Both the position numbers and the translations under genes were made by a program. DNA of 33,549 nt from JACVCK01 sp041940385. GTDB taxonomy: Bacteria; Planctomycetota; Phycisphaerae; Phycisphaerales; UBA1924. The stretch spans positions 1 through 33,549 of the forward strand of contig JBGTSD010000026.1 of assembly GCA_041940385.1 (NCBI GenBank). The letters run 5' to 3'. Under the pieces are notes generated by a model. It did not search any database. It was given only the letters and a program-made list of their open reading frames with translations, and had not been told where the DNA came from. Each line of letters starts with the position of its first letter. The first letter of the stretch is position 1. This document shows positions 15,528-24,575 of this stretch, piece after piece.

Positions 15528-16571
15528 ATGAAGACCTCCAATCTGCTGTCCGCCACCCTGCTCGCCTCGCTCGCGCTCGCCGCGCCGGCGGCGCGCCAGG
15601 CGTTCGCGAATCCCGACGAGCCCACGATCGCCACGGTCGAGCGCGACGCCACGCTCGAGAAGCTGCTCGATCTCGTCAAGGGCCACTTCGCCAATGACGA
15701 GCGCGCCATCGCGTTCTACGAGATCCAGTCGCAGGACGCGGGCCGGATGCTCGTCGGCGAGTTCTTCACGCTCGAGAATCCCAGCCAGCCCGAGGGGCAG
15801 GTGGTCTTCCAGTTCATCCGTCGCGCCGACGGCGTCTACCTGCGCACGTCGCGCTTCCCCGCCGGCTCGCGCACGGCGCCCGGACTCTGGGCCGCTCCCG
15901 CGGCCGTGCCGGTCATCCAGGCCTCCGGCCTCGACATCCTCGCCGATCTGAAGGTGACGATGGACTCCGAGAGCGAGCCGACCTCGTTCGAGGCGTCCAC
16001 GATGCAGCGCGTCCCGGTCTACCTCGACCGCGCGGTCGAGATGGAGACGACGATCAGCGCCAGCAGCAACGGCGTGGTCATCCACGAGGTCGGTTACGAC
16101 CCGACCGGCGCCGAGGCCTTCCGCTTCCCGGAGGGCGGCGTCGGCCAGTACCAGCGCGTCGCGCCGCCGACCGTCGAGGTCCGCAACAACGGCCTGATCG
16201 TCGTGGACCTCATCCCTTCGACGATGCCCGAGGCGCGCGTCAGCGAGCCCGGCGACAAGTTCACTGTGAACTACACGGGTTGGCTGCCCAACGGTCTGCT
16301 CTTCGACACGTCCAAGCAGGAAGGGCGCACCCCTCTGTCGATGGATATCCCCGCGCAGAACCTGATCGCGGGCTGGAACCAGGGCCTTCCGGGCATGAAG
16401 GTGGGCTCGGTGCGCCGCCTGATCATCCCCTCGGAGCTTGGCTACGGCGCGCGCGGTCAGCCGCAGGCCGGCATCGGGCCGAACTCGTGGCTGATCTTCG
16501 ATCTCGAACTGATCGATGCGCAGGCCAAGCCGGCCCCGACGACGGAGCCCGCCGGCCCGCAGCCCGAGTGA
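15528..16571 (+). CDS. Exported CpeT-like domain fused to FKBP-type peptidyl-prolyl isomerase
   Basis: 347 aa with a signal peptide to about residue 28 (LLASLALAAPAARQAFA). Residues about 40-200 resemble the CpcT/CpeT lyase fold: LEKLLDLVKGHFANDERA at the start and a closing TISASSNGVVIHEVGYDPTGAEAF strand. The chromophore-lyase function itself is not implied. Residues about 238-330 are a standard FKBP domain: GDKFTVNYTGWLPNGLLFDTS, LIAGWNQGLPGMKVGSVRRL, IPSELGYGARG, and LIFDLELID. It should act as a prolyl isomerase or chaperone in the periplasm. A proline-rich tail ends the protein. The stop is 9 bases from the convergent sigma-54 regulator gene. The FKBP call is very secure, the CpeT resemblance moderate. 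Confidence 0.88.
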   Translation: MKTSNLLSATLLASLALAAPAARQAFANPDEPTIATVERDATLEKLLDLVKGHFANDERAIAFYEIQSQDAGRMLVGEFFTLENPSQPEGQVVFQFIRRADGVYLRTSRFPAGSRTAPGLWAAPAAVPVIQASGLDILADLKVTMDSESEPTSFEASTMQRVPVYLDRAVEMETTISASSNGVVIHEVGYDPTGAEAFRFPEGGVGQYQRVAPPTVEVRNNGLIVVDLIPSTMPEARVSEPGDKFTVNYTGWLPNGLLFDTSKQEGRTPLSMDIPAQNLIAGWNQGLPGMKVGSVRRLIIPSELGYGARGQPQAGIGPNSWLIFDLELIDAQAKPAPTTEPAGPQPE

Positions 16572-16580
16572 GATTGAATC

Positions 16581-18058
<1,478 letters not shown>

Positions 18059-18062
<4 letters not shown>

Positions 18063-18988
18063 GGATTCGATTCCTCGGGAGGTTCGACGGGAAGCAGCAG
18101 CTCGACCACGGCGCCGCCGTCGGGGTGATTGGTGACGCCGACGCGCCCCCCGTGGGCGTCCGCGATGCGATTGACGATGGCGAGCCCGAGCCCCGTTCCG
18201 GCGGCGCGGGTCGTAAAGAACGGATTGAACATCCGCACGATCAACTCTTCGGGAATCCCCGGCCCGTTGTCGCGCACCGACAGCGCAATCATCGGCGCCG
18301 CGCGACCGTCCTTGGCGCGCACGCGACGGCGGGCGGCGGACAGCCAGACGCGCGGCGGCTCCGATCGCCGCGCGTCCGGACGTTCCTCGCCCGCCTCCAC
18401 CGCGTTCCGCACCAGATTGATCAGCGCCTGACGCATCAGCGTCGGGTCGCAATTGAGCTCGACGCCTCCGCGAGGACCGCAATCCACCGAGCACGTCGCG
18501 CCGGCTCGGTCGATCGTCGCGCGGCAGCAATCCACCACGCCGGCGAAGAGATCCTCCGCGGAGACCTCCTCGGCGCGCGGCTGCATCGGCCTCGCGAACG
18601 TCAGCACGTCCCCCACCACCGCGTCCAGCCCGCGCACCGCACGCTCGATCTTGATCGCCACATCGCGCTGACCGGGCCGATCGCCCAGGTCCTGCTGGAG
18701 CATCTCCGCGTAGAGGCGGATCGAGCCCAGCGGGTTGCGCACCTCGTGGGCGATGCCCGCGGCCATCTCGCCGAGCGCCGCCAGTCGCTCCGAGCGGCGG
18801 AGCTGCTCGTTCGCGTCGCGCAGCTCGCCCTCAAGGCGCACGACCTCGGAACGCAGCGTCTCGTGCGTCTGCTGGAGCCGGCTCGTGACGTCGTTGAACG
18901 CGCGCAGCAGCTCGCCCAGGTCGGCGGGCGAGAGGCGCGCCGCCGCGGCGGGTTCGAGCGTCGTGGGCGTGGCGAGTCCGGCCGTCAT
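18059..18988 (-). CDS. Soluble sensor histidine kinase (FlrB/FlgS/NtrB-like)
   Basis: 309-aa cytoplasmic kinase with no transmembrane helix or PAS domain visible. The N-terminus (about 20-70) is a coiled coil (LLRAFNDVTSRLQQTHETLRS ... LRDANEQLRRSERLA, in two heptad stretches). The HisKA domain has LGEMAAGIAHEVRNPLGSI with His81. The ATPase domain has the N-box INLVRNAVEAG (Asn195), DNGPGIP (240-246), FNPFFTTRAAGTGLGLAIV with the GTGLG lid, and ends LLLPVEPPEESNP. The histidine motif is of the NtrB/FlrB type that pairs with sigma-54 regulators, and the gene overlaps exactly such a regulator. Lack of a membrane sensor suggests it reads a cytoplasmic cue, as FlgS reads the flagellar export apparatus. 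The FlgN-like gene ends 8 bases upstream. Confidence 0.93.
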
Positions 18989-18996
18989 GGCTTGGT

Positions 18997-19494
18997 TCAG
19001 CCCTCCCGATCCTGGAAGCGGGGCGAGGACTTGGCGGCGCCGCCGTACGCGGCGACCGCGTGGCGCGACTTCACCAGGCCCGCCATGTCGTCCACCAGCG
19101 CGGCGCGGCGCGTCTCGAGCGCCAGCCGATCGCGCTCGTCCTGCTCGGCGATGCGCTGGGACATCTGCTGCAAGTCCGCCACGCGGCGCGAGAGCGAAGC
19201 GCGAACGCCGGCGTCCACCTCGCGGATCAGCTCTTCCCATCGCGCCTGCAGAGGCGCCATCTCCTCGCCGATCTGCACGATCTGATCGACGATCGTCTGG
19301 CGCTCGCCGAGCACGCGCAGCAATTCATCGGAGTCGCCGCCGTCGATGCACGCGGTCTGCCGGGCGCTGAGCTGATCGAGCGTCGTGAAGAGCTCGTGCT
19401 GGCGCTCGACCAGTCGCGCGAGGCGCGCGCCCCACTGCCGGGGATCCTCGTGCGGGGCGCCGCTCTGGCGCGGTGGGCTGCGATGCTCGGTCAT
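18997..19494 (-). CDS. FlgN-like helical protein (putative flagellar chaperone)
   Basis: 165 aa, almost entirely helical coiled coil. LARLVERQHELFTTLDQLSARQTACIDGGDSDELLRVLGERQTIV matches the FlgN rhythm over two adjacent stretches: a helix, Q-x-x-x-(L/I)-x-x-G-D, then leucine-rich L-x-x-x-R-Q. The C-terminal AVAAYGG and PRFQDREG resemble the tail by which FlgN proteins bind hook-filament junction proteins FlgK and FlgL. This is pattern recognition on a low-information coiled coil, so other coiled-coil chaperones are possible. The start at 19494 (MTEHRSPPRQS) has GAGGAAAGG about 6 nt upstream. It precedes the kinase by 8 bases and follows the TPR gene by 38, consistent with one operon. Confidence 0.6.
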   Translation of the reverse strand: MTEHRSPPRQSGAPHEDPRQWGARLARLVERQHELFTTLDQLSARQTACIDGGDSDELLRVLGERQTIVDQIVQIGEEMAPLQARWEELIREVDAGVRASLSRRVADLQQMSQRIAEQDERDRLALETRRAALVDDMAGLVKSRHAVAAYGGAAKSSPRFQDREG

Positions 19495-19532
19495 CCGTGA
19501 CCTTTCCTCGTTTCCGCCGGGGCTCCGCCCGG

Positions 19533-22019
19533 TCATTCGTGGCTTGCGTTCGACTCCGTCTGCTGCGCCAGCTCGGTCGTGGATTCGAGCCACCGCTCCC
19601 AGTGCCGACGCTCCAGCGGCAGATCGGCCCGCTGGAACGCCTCGTCGGGAAGCTCGCGGAACCGCTGCCGGGCGCGTTCGTTGGCCGTCTGCGCTTCGGC
19701 GAGCTGGCCCATCTTCGTGTACGCGTTGACGATCTGAATCATCGCGACCAGCGACGCGGCGTCGTTGGCGTATCGATTGGCCGCGGCGTCGTAGTAGTCG
19801 ATCGCCTGCTCGTAGCGTCCGAGGTCGAACGCGCAGTCCGCGCGATAGAAGAAGGCGTTGCGCAGGGCGATCAGGTCCAGCTCGCTCATCCGGCGCAGGT
19901 CGCGATCAACGGACGAGTCGCAGATCTCCTGGTACAGCGTCAAGGCCTGCGCCAGCCGCTGATCGCGCAGCGCGGACAGCTCCTGGCGCTGCGCCTGGGG
20001 CATGGCCAGCGCGAGCGAGGCGCCGATCTGCGCCGAAGAGAGTCGCAGCGCGTCGGCGAGCATGTACCGGATCATCGACGCGTCGTGCGCGCCGGGGAAG
20101 CGTTCGAGGGATTCGGTGAGCCGCTCGATCGCCTGCGGGTAGCGGGCCGAGCGGTAGTAGAGCGCGCCGAGCTCGTTGAGCGCAAGGCGGAACTCCGGCG
20201 CCTCCGGCGACATGCCGCCGGCCAGCATCTGCTGGAGCATCTGCTCGCCCTCGGCGTCGTTGGCCGGATCGGTGTCCGCGAGGAGGCACTGCACCAGCGG
20301 CACGATCGAGCGGAACCGCTCGCCGGACGAGGGATCGTCGTTGATCAGGCTGCGATACAGGTCCGCCGCCATGGTGAAGTCGCCGCGCGCCTGGTGCGCC
20401 TGCGCGAGCCGGAACCGGGCGCCGAAGCGCATCGGGTCCGACGGGCGGCCCGATGCGTACTCGCCGAACGACACGATGGCCATGTCCACGTCGCCGGCGC
20501 GATCGAAGCACTCGCCCGACGCCCAGAGCGAGCGCCCGTAGACGACATCGTCCTCGATCATCGCCTTCGCGTGCTCGCGGAAGCGCGACGCCGCGATGGA
20601 GAACGTGCGCCGGATCTCGGCGCGCGTGACGGGATCGACGTACTCCCACTCGACCGTCCCCGCGGGCCCGACGAGCTTGGCGTAGAGCCGCTCGCCGATC
20701 GTTCGGTTTCCTTCGGCCATCGCGAGCAGCACCCACGCGGGGAGCTTGTGCCCCGAGTGCAGACGCTCGCCCAGCGCCGCGAAGCGCAGCGCCAGCTCCG
20801 GATCGTTCGCGCTCAGCCGATCGTCCGTGCGATCGCGCAGGCTCGCGTTCACGAGGTCGATGAACTCCGGCGTCGAGTGGCCGCGATCGGCCATCACGTC
20901 GAGCAGGCGCGTGTAGGCCTCCATCGCACGTGTGTGGGAGCCCAGCGCCGCCTCCGATTCGGCGAGGCCGAGCAGCGCCTCCGGCGCGAGGTGGCTCGCG
21001 GCGTACGACGACGCCGCCGCGGCGAACCGCTCGCGGGCCTCGTCGCGATCGCCGCGCATCGACGAGCAGCGGGCCAGCATGAGCTGAACCTCGCCCTTCT
21101 CGTCGCTGCCGTCGTCGAGCATTCCCTCGGCGCGCGTCAGGTGGGTCTCCGCCTCGGAGACCTGCCCGAGATCGAAGTACGCCCGGCCGAGCAGGCCGAA
21201 AAGCTCGCCGGCGTGATGGCCCTCGAGGTGCGTCAGCCGGTGCAGCGCGGGGAGCAGGTGATCGATCGCGGCCTCGGGATACCCGGCCTTGATCCGCAGC
21301 TCTCCCTGGCGAGCGACCGCCCACACGCGGTCGTGCTCCGTCGCCGCGTTGTCCGCGGTCAACGCGCCGAGCACGTCGATGACTTCCTGAACGTCGCTGT
21401 GGGTCAGACCGTGGTGCAGGCGCGGCTCGACCGCCGCCAGCATCTGGTTCACCGCACGCTTGCGCAGCCCGATGCGACGGGCGCCCTCTTCGTCGCCGAG
21501 CGAGCCAATCCGCCGAAGGGCCTCGTCGATCCGCCCGAGTTCGATGAGCGCCCGAGCCGTGCGCTCGATGCGCTCGGGGTCGAGGGGCTGGCCCATGCTC
21601 TCGACGCGCTCGTACTCCTCGACGATGCGCTTGCTGTTCTCCGGGTGCGCGGCGCCGTGGTGGCGCTGGGCCGCGTCGAGCGAGTCCGCGAGCAGCAGAT
21701 GGAAGTGTCGGCGCTGCTCGAGACTCGTCGTGGGCGCGTCGATGTGGGGGAGGATCTCGGTGTTGAGCCGCGACAGCGCGGCCTCGGCCTCGCCCGCGTG
21801 GACGAGGCGCTCGGCGCCGTCGAGGGCCGCGGCAAGATCGAACTCCTCACGGGACGACAGCGCCGCCGCGAGTCCGGCGACGAGGAGTCCAGCGCCGAGG
21901 ATCAGCGCGGGGGCCTGCCAGAGATCACGCAGCCGAGGCGGACCGGAGGCCGGCTCGGGCGCAGATTCGGCGGGGGCCGCCGCGGGTTTGGATGGCTTCT
22001 TCGCGCCGGGCTCCGCCAC
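19533..22019 (-). CDS. Large membrane-anchored TPR protein, GTG start
   Basis: 828 aa. A charged proline/alanine-rich cytoplasmic N-terminus (about 1-32) leads to one transmembrane helix, APALILGAGLLVAGLAAALSS (to about residue 55), so the bulk faces the periplasm. The rest is a long series of helical pairs of the tetratricopeptide kind: LLGRAYFDLGQVSEAETHLTRA, RFRLAQAHQARGDFTMAADLY, ADCAFDLGRYEQAIDYYDAA, and IVNAYTKMGQLAEAQTAN. No enzymatic motif is seen. The start is GTG at 22019, supported by GGAGGA 7 nt upstream and by the sensible N-terminus. It lies between purF (140 bases upstream) and the FlgN-like gene. It could scaffold a motility or envelope complex; that is inference from position. 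Confidence 0.85.
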   Translation of the reverse strand: MAEPGAKKPSKPAAAPAESAPEPASGPPRLRDLWQAPALILGAGLLVAGLAAALSSREEFDLAAALDGAERLVHAGEAEAALSRLNTEILPHIDAPTTSLEQRRHFHLLLADSLDAAQRHHGAAHPENSKRIVEEYERVESMGQPLDPERIERTARALIELGRIDEALRRIGSLGDEEGARRIGLRKRAVNQMLAAVEPRLHHGLTHSDVQEVIDVLGALTADNAATEHDRVWAVARQGELRIKAGYPEAAIDHLLPALHRLTHLEGHHAGELFGLLGRAYFDLGQVSEAETHLTRAEGMLDDGSDEKGEVQLMLARCSSMRGDRDEARERFAAAASSYAASHLAPEALLGLAESEAALGSHTRAMEAYTRLLDVMADRGHSTPEFIDLVNASLRDRTDDRLSANDPELALRFAALGERLHSGHKLPAWVLLAMAEGNRTIGERLYAKLVGPAGTVEWEYVDPVTRAEIRRTFSIAASRFREHAKAMIEDDVVYGRSLWASGECFDRAGDVDMAIVSFGEYASGRPSDPMRFGARFRLAQAHQARGDFTMAADLYRSLINDDPSSGERFRSIVPLVQCLLADTDPANDAEGEQMLQQMLAGGMSPEAPEFRLALNELGALYYRSARYPQAIERLTESLERFPGAHDASMIRYMLADALRLSSAQIGASLALAMPQAQRQELSALRDQRLAQALTLYQEICDSSVDRDLRRMSELDLIALRNAFFYRADCAFDLGRYEQAIDYYDAAANRYANDAASLVAMIQIVNAYTKMGQLAEAQTANERARQRFRELPDEAFQRADLPLERRHWERWLESTTELAQQTESNASHE

Positions 22020-22159
22020 GCGCAGGTCCTCCAGGGTCGGTCGTCCATGACCGGCCGCTGGCTCTTATCGGGCAATCCCGGCGGCAAACTCGAACGGTTC
22101 GGGCCCGATCTGCGCAAAACCTGCCCGGCTCCGGGGAGCCGGTCGGGGCGCCGGGGCTC

Positions 22160-23668
22160 TCAGAACCACGCCATCTGGCGCGGCTCGAGCGCCTCGTGGG
22201 CGGTCGGATGGTCCACGTCGATGCGGTAGTCCCCCGAATAGCAGGCCGTGCAGTAGTGCGCCGGCGGGTGCGCCTTGGTCGCGGCGCACTCGAGGAGCCC
22301 TTCGAGCGACAGATAGGCCAGACTGTCCACGCCGACGAACTCCCGAACCTGCTCCACTGTCCGGTTGTGGGCGATGAGCTGGCTCCGCTCGGCGAAGTCC
22401 ACGCCGAAATAGCACGGGTGCCGGATCGGCGGGCAGGAGATGCGAAGGTGGATCTCCTTCGCGCCCGCGGCCCGGAGCTGCTCCATCTTGGCGCGGGTCG
22501 TGGTGCCCCGGACGATCGAATCGTCCACCACGATGATGCTCTTGCCGGCGACGATTTCCTTCACCACGTTGAGCTTCAGGCGAACCGCCGCGTTGCGCTG
22601 GTCCTGCGTGGGCTTGATGAACGTCCGCCCGACGTAGCGGTTGGGGACGATGCCCTCGCGATAGTGCAGGCCGCACGCCCGCGCGTAGCCGTTGGCGGCG
22701 GATCGTCCTGAGTCGGGCATCGGCATGACGAAGTCCGCGCCCTTCGGCGGCGGCGCTTCCTTCGCGAGCTGCTCGCCGAGCCGCTCGCGCACAACCTGGA
22801 CCGTCTGGCCGAAGATCACGCTCGCGGGGCCGGCGAAGTACACGTGCTCGAAGACGCAGAGCGCCGGGCGCTCGGCGGGATCGCTGAATCGACGCGTGCG
22901 CACGCCTTCATCGGAGAGCGTCACGATCTCGCCCGGCTCGACCTCGCGCACGAACGTGGCGCCGATCGCGTCGAGCGCAACGGTCTCGCTGGCGACGCAG
23001 GGATGACCGTCGTGCGTCGTGCCCAGCACCAGCGGACGCCAGCCCCACGGATCCCGCGCCGCCTCGATGCGGTCCGGGAAGAGGAAGAGCATGCTGAATG
23101 CGCCCTGCAGACGGCGGAGCGTCGCCGCGAGCGGGTCCGGGCTGCGCTGCTGGCGGGGCGACGCGAGCAGGTGCACCACCACCTCGGTGTCGCTCGAGGT
23201 GTGGAAGATGTGCCCGTTCTCTTCGTAGAGCCGGCGCAGCGGTTCGGCGTTCACGAGGTTTCCGTTGTGGGCCACCGCGACCTGGCCATCGACGTACTGC
23301 TCGAGGATCGGCTGCGCGTTGCAGGCGAGCGAGCCCCCCGCGGTCGAATAGCGATTGTGGGCGATGGCGCCGCGGCAGCGTTCGCCCTCGAGTTCGCGGA
23401 GCGTCCGGCCGGAGAAGACCTCCGGCACCAGGCCCATGCCCGTGTGGGCTGCGAGCGAGCGTCCATCGGTGACGGCGATGCCGGCCGATTCCTGCCCGCG
23501 GTGCTGCTGGGCGTAGAGGGCGAGGTAGGAGCGGTGGGCCGAGTCCTTGGCGCCCCAGACGCCGAAGACGCCGCATTTTTCCTTGGCCTCACCATCGAAG
23601 CGGGCGGCGCCGTCGCCGAAGACGGGCAGCGAGACGCGACGATCGGCCTGAGGGTGAGGATGGGGCAT
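22160..23668 (-). CDS. purF: Amidophosphoribosyltransferase
   Basis: First committed enzyme of purine synthesis: PRPP plus glutamine gives phosphoribosylamine. 502 aa. A 31-residue propeptide precedes the catalytic cysteine at 32 (EKCGVFGVWG), which becomes the N-terminal nucleophile after self-cleavage. The glutaminase domain has LYAQQHRGQESAGIAV and the phosphoribosyltransferase domain has KSIIVVDDSIVRGTT. Cysteines in ALCVFEHVYF, HPCYFGVD and HYCTACYSGDY correspond to the four Fe-S ligands of the Bacillus-type enzyme, so this is the 4Fe-4S, propeptide-bearing class, not the cluster-free E. coli class. The gene is divergent from rpsD; a TATCAT on the minus strand at 23694-23699 is a possible -10 element. 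Confidence 0.97.
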   Translation of the reverse strand: MPHPHPQADRRVSLPVFGDGAARFDGEAKEKCGVFGVWGAKDSAHRSYLALYAQQHRGQESAGIAVTDGRSLAAHTGMGLVPEVFSGRTLRELEGERCRGAIAHNRYSTAGGSLACNAQPILEQYVDGQVAVAHNGNLVNAEPLRRLYEENGHIFHTSSDTEVVVHLLASPRQQRSPDPLAATLRRLQGAFSMLFLFPDRIEAARDPWGWRPLVLGTTHDGHPCVASETVALDAIGATFVREVEPGEIVTLSDEGVRTRRFSDPAERPALCVFEHVYFAGPASVIFGQTVQVVRERLGEQLAKEAPPPKGADFVMPMPDSGRSAANGYARACGLHYREGIVPNRYVGRTFIKPTQDQRNAAVRLKLNVVKEIVAGKSIIVVDDSIVRGTTTRAKMEQLRAAGAKEIHLRISCPPIRHPCYFGVDFAERSQLIAHNRTVEQVREFVGVDSLAYLSLEGLLECAATKAHPPAHYCTACYSGDYRIDVDHPTAHEALEPRQMAWF

Positions 23669-23737
23669 CGTGTGGGCGAGCGGGCTGGGCGCGATGATAG
23701 AGGGGCGGCGCCCTCGCCGCGCGCGAAATGAGGCGGG

Positions 23738-23766
23738 TTGACCCGTGAGGGCGCGCTCGCTTTACT
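23738..23766 (+). promoter_or_regulatory. Sigma-70-type promoter of rpsD
   Basis: TTGACC (23738-23743) and TTTACT (23761-23766) are separated by exactly 17 nt, matching 5/6 and 4/6 of the -35 and -10 consensus. The predicted start near 23773 leaves an untranslated leader of about 134 nt before rpsD. This is the best -35/-10 pair in the window. Confidence 0.6.
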
Positions 23767-23773
23767 ACGCCTC

Positions 23774-23890
23774 CCCCGAGTCGGACCGGCTCGGGGTTGT
23801 CGTAGACCGGATCACCCATGGCGGGCCGCAGTCGCGGGACCCCGCCGGATCGTCCGCCTGAGGCGGACACTCCCGAGGCGCGTCCTCGGG
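23774..23890 (+). promoter_or_regulatory. Hairpin-rich rpsD mRNA leader, candidate autoregulatory element
   Basis: Three strong hairpins lie between the predicted start and the ribosome site. The first is CCCCGAG (23774-23780) with CTCGGGG (23790-23796). The second is GTCCGCC (23852-23858), loop TGA, with GGCGGAC (23862-23868). The third is CCCGAGG (23872-23878), loop CGCGT, with CCTCGGG (23884-23890). The third ends 6 nt before the GGAG of rpsD. The CCCGAG and CTCGGG arms of hairpins one and three are interchangeable, so a long-range alternative fold is possible. S4 is known to repress its own mRNA through structured or pseudoknotted leaders in other bacteria; this one is not a form I recognise. 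Confidence 0.5.
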
Positions 23891-23906
23891 CAGACGGAGA
23901 ACAAGC

Positions 23907-24506
23907 ATGGCTCGTTACCTCGGACCGAAGGTCAAACTGTCCCGCAAGGTTGGCGTCCCCATCGCCGACCTTCCCAAGCACACCGCCAAGCGCCAGCTCA
24001 ACCCGCCGGGCATCCACGGGTACCGCGGTCGCCGTCTGCGCGACTACGGCCTGCGTCTCAACGAGAAGCAGAAGCTGCGTTACCACTACAACGTGCTCGA
24101 GCGTCAGTTCCGGCGCTACATCGCCGAGGCCTCGCGCAAGCAGGGCAACACCGGCGAGCTGCTCCTGCAGCTCCTCGAGCGCCGTCTCGACAACGTCATC
24201 CGCCGAACCGGCTTCGCCCGCTCGATCTGGGCGGCGCGTCAGCTCGTCGCCCACGGGCACGTGCTGGTCAACGGCCGCAAGGTCGACCGCCCGTCGTTCC
24301 AGGTGAGCGTCGGCGACAAGATCACGCTCAAGCCGAAGGTGCAGGGCCTCGCCCGCGACTCGATGGAGTCGCTGGTGGGCCACATCGTTCCGCAGTGGGT
24401 GGAGGTCAACCCCTCCGAGCTCACCGCGGCGGTGGTCGCTCTGCCCACGTCCGATCAGATCCCGTTCGACGTGAACACCAACCTGATCGTCGAGTTCTAT
24501 CCGTAA
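23907..24506 (+). CDS. rpsD: 30S ribosomal protein S4
   Basis: Primary 16S rRNA-binding protein of the small subunit body, 199 aa. It begins MARYLGPKVKLSRKVGVPI and has the S4 signature GYRGRRLRDYGLRLNEKQKLRYHY, LLERRLDNVIRRTGFARS, and the S4 RNA-binding domain ARQLVAHGHVLVNGRKVDRPS followed by VGDKI. The N-terminal zinc-knuckle cysteines of some S4 proteins are absent, so it is the zinc-free type. GGAG 8 nt before the ATG is the ribosome site. The gene stands alone, outside the usual alpha operon with rpsM-rpsK-rpoA, which makes its own promoter and leader worth attention. The PpiD-like gene follows after 69 bases. Confidence 0.98.
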   Translation: MARYLGPKVKLSRKVGVPIADLPKHTAKRQLNPPGIHGYRGRRLRDYGLRLNEKQKLRYHYNVLERQFRRYIAEASRKQGNTGELLLQLLERRLDNVIRRTGFARSIWAARQLVAHGHVLVNGRKVDRPSFQVSVGDKITLKPKVQGLARDSMESLVGHIVPQWVEVNPSELTAAVVALPTSDQIPFDVNTNLIVEFYP

Positions 24507-24552
24507 TCCACGCCATCGATCCGCGCATGGACGGCGGCGACCCCGCTGTCCA

Positions 24553-24567
24553 CGCGCGGTTCGCGCG
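24553..24567 (+). repeat. GC hairpin abutting ribosome site of PpiD-like gene
   Basis: CGCGCG (24553-24558), loop GTT, CGCGCG (24562-24567). It overlaps the start of GGAGCGG just before the ATG at 24576 and could dampen initiation or separate rpsD from its neighbour. There is no T-run. Confidence 0.3.
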
Positions 24568-24575
24568 GAGCGGCC

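Noticed and set aside
19473..22229. A 918-codon open frame on the plus strand, longer than the real gene opposite it
   Set aside because: It is Arg-rich and repetitive with no domain. The minus-strand TPR frame has a signal-anchor, periodic repeats and a strong ribosome site. Long antisense frames are expected at this GC content.
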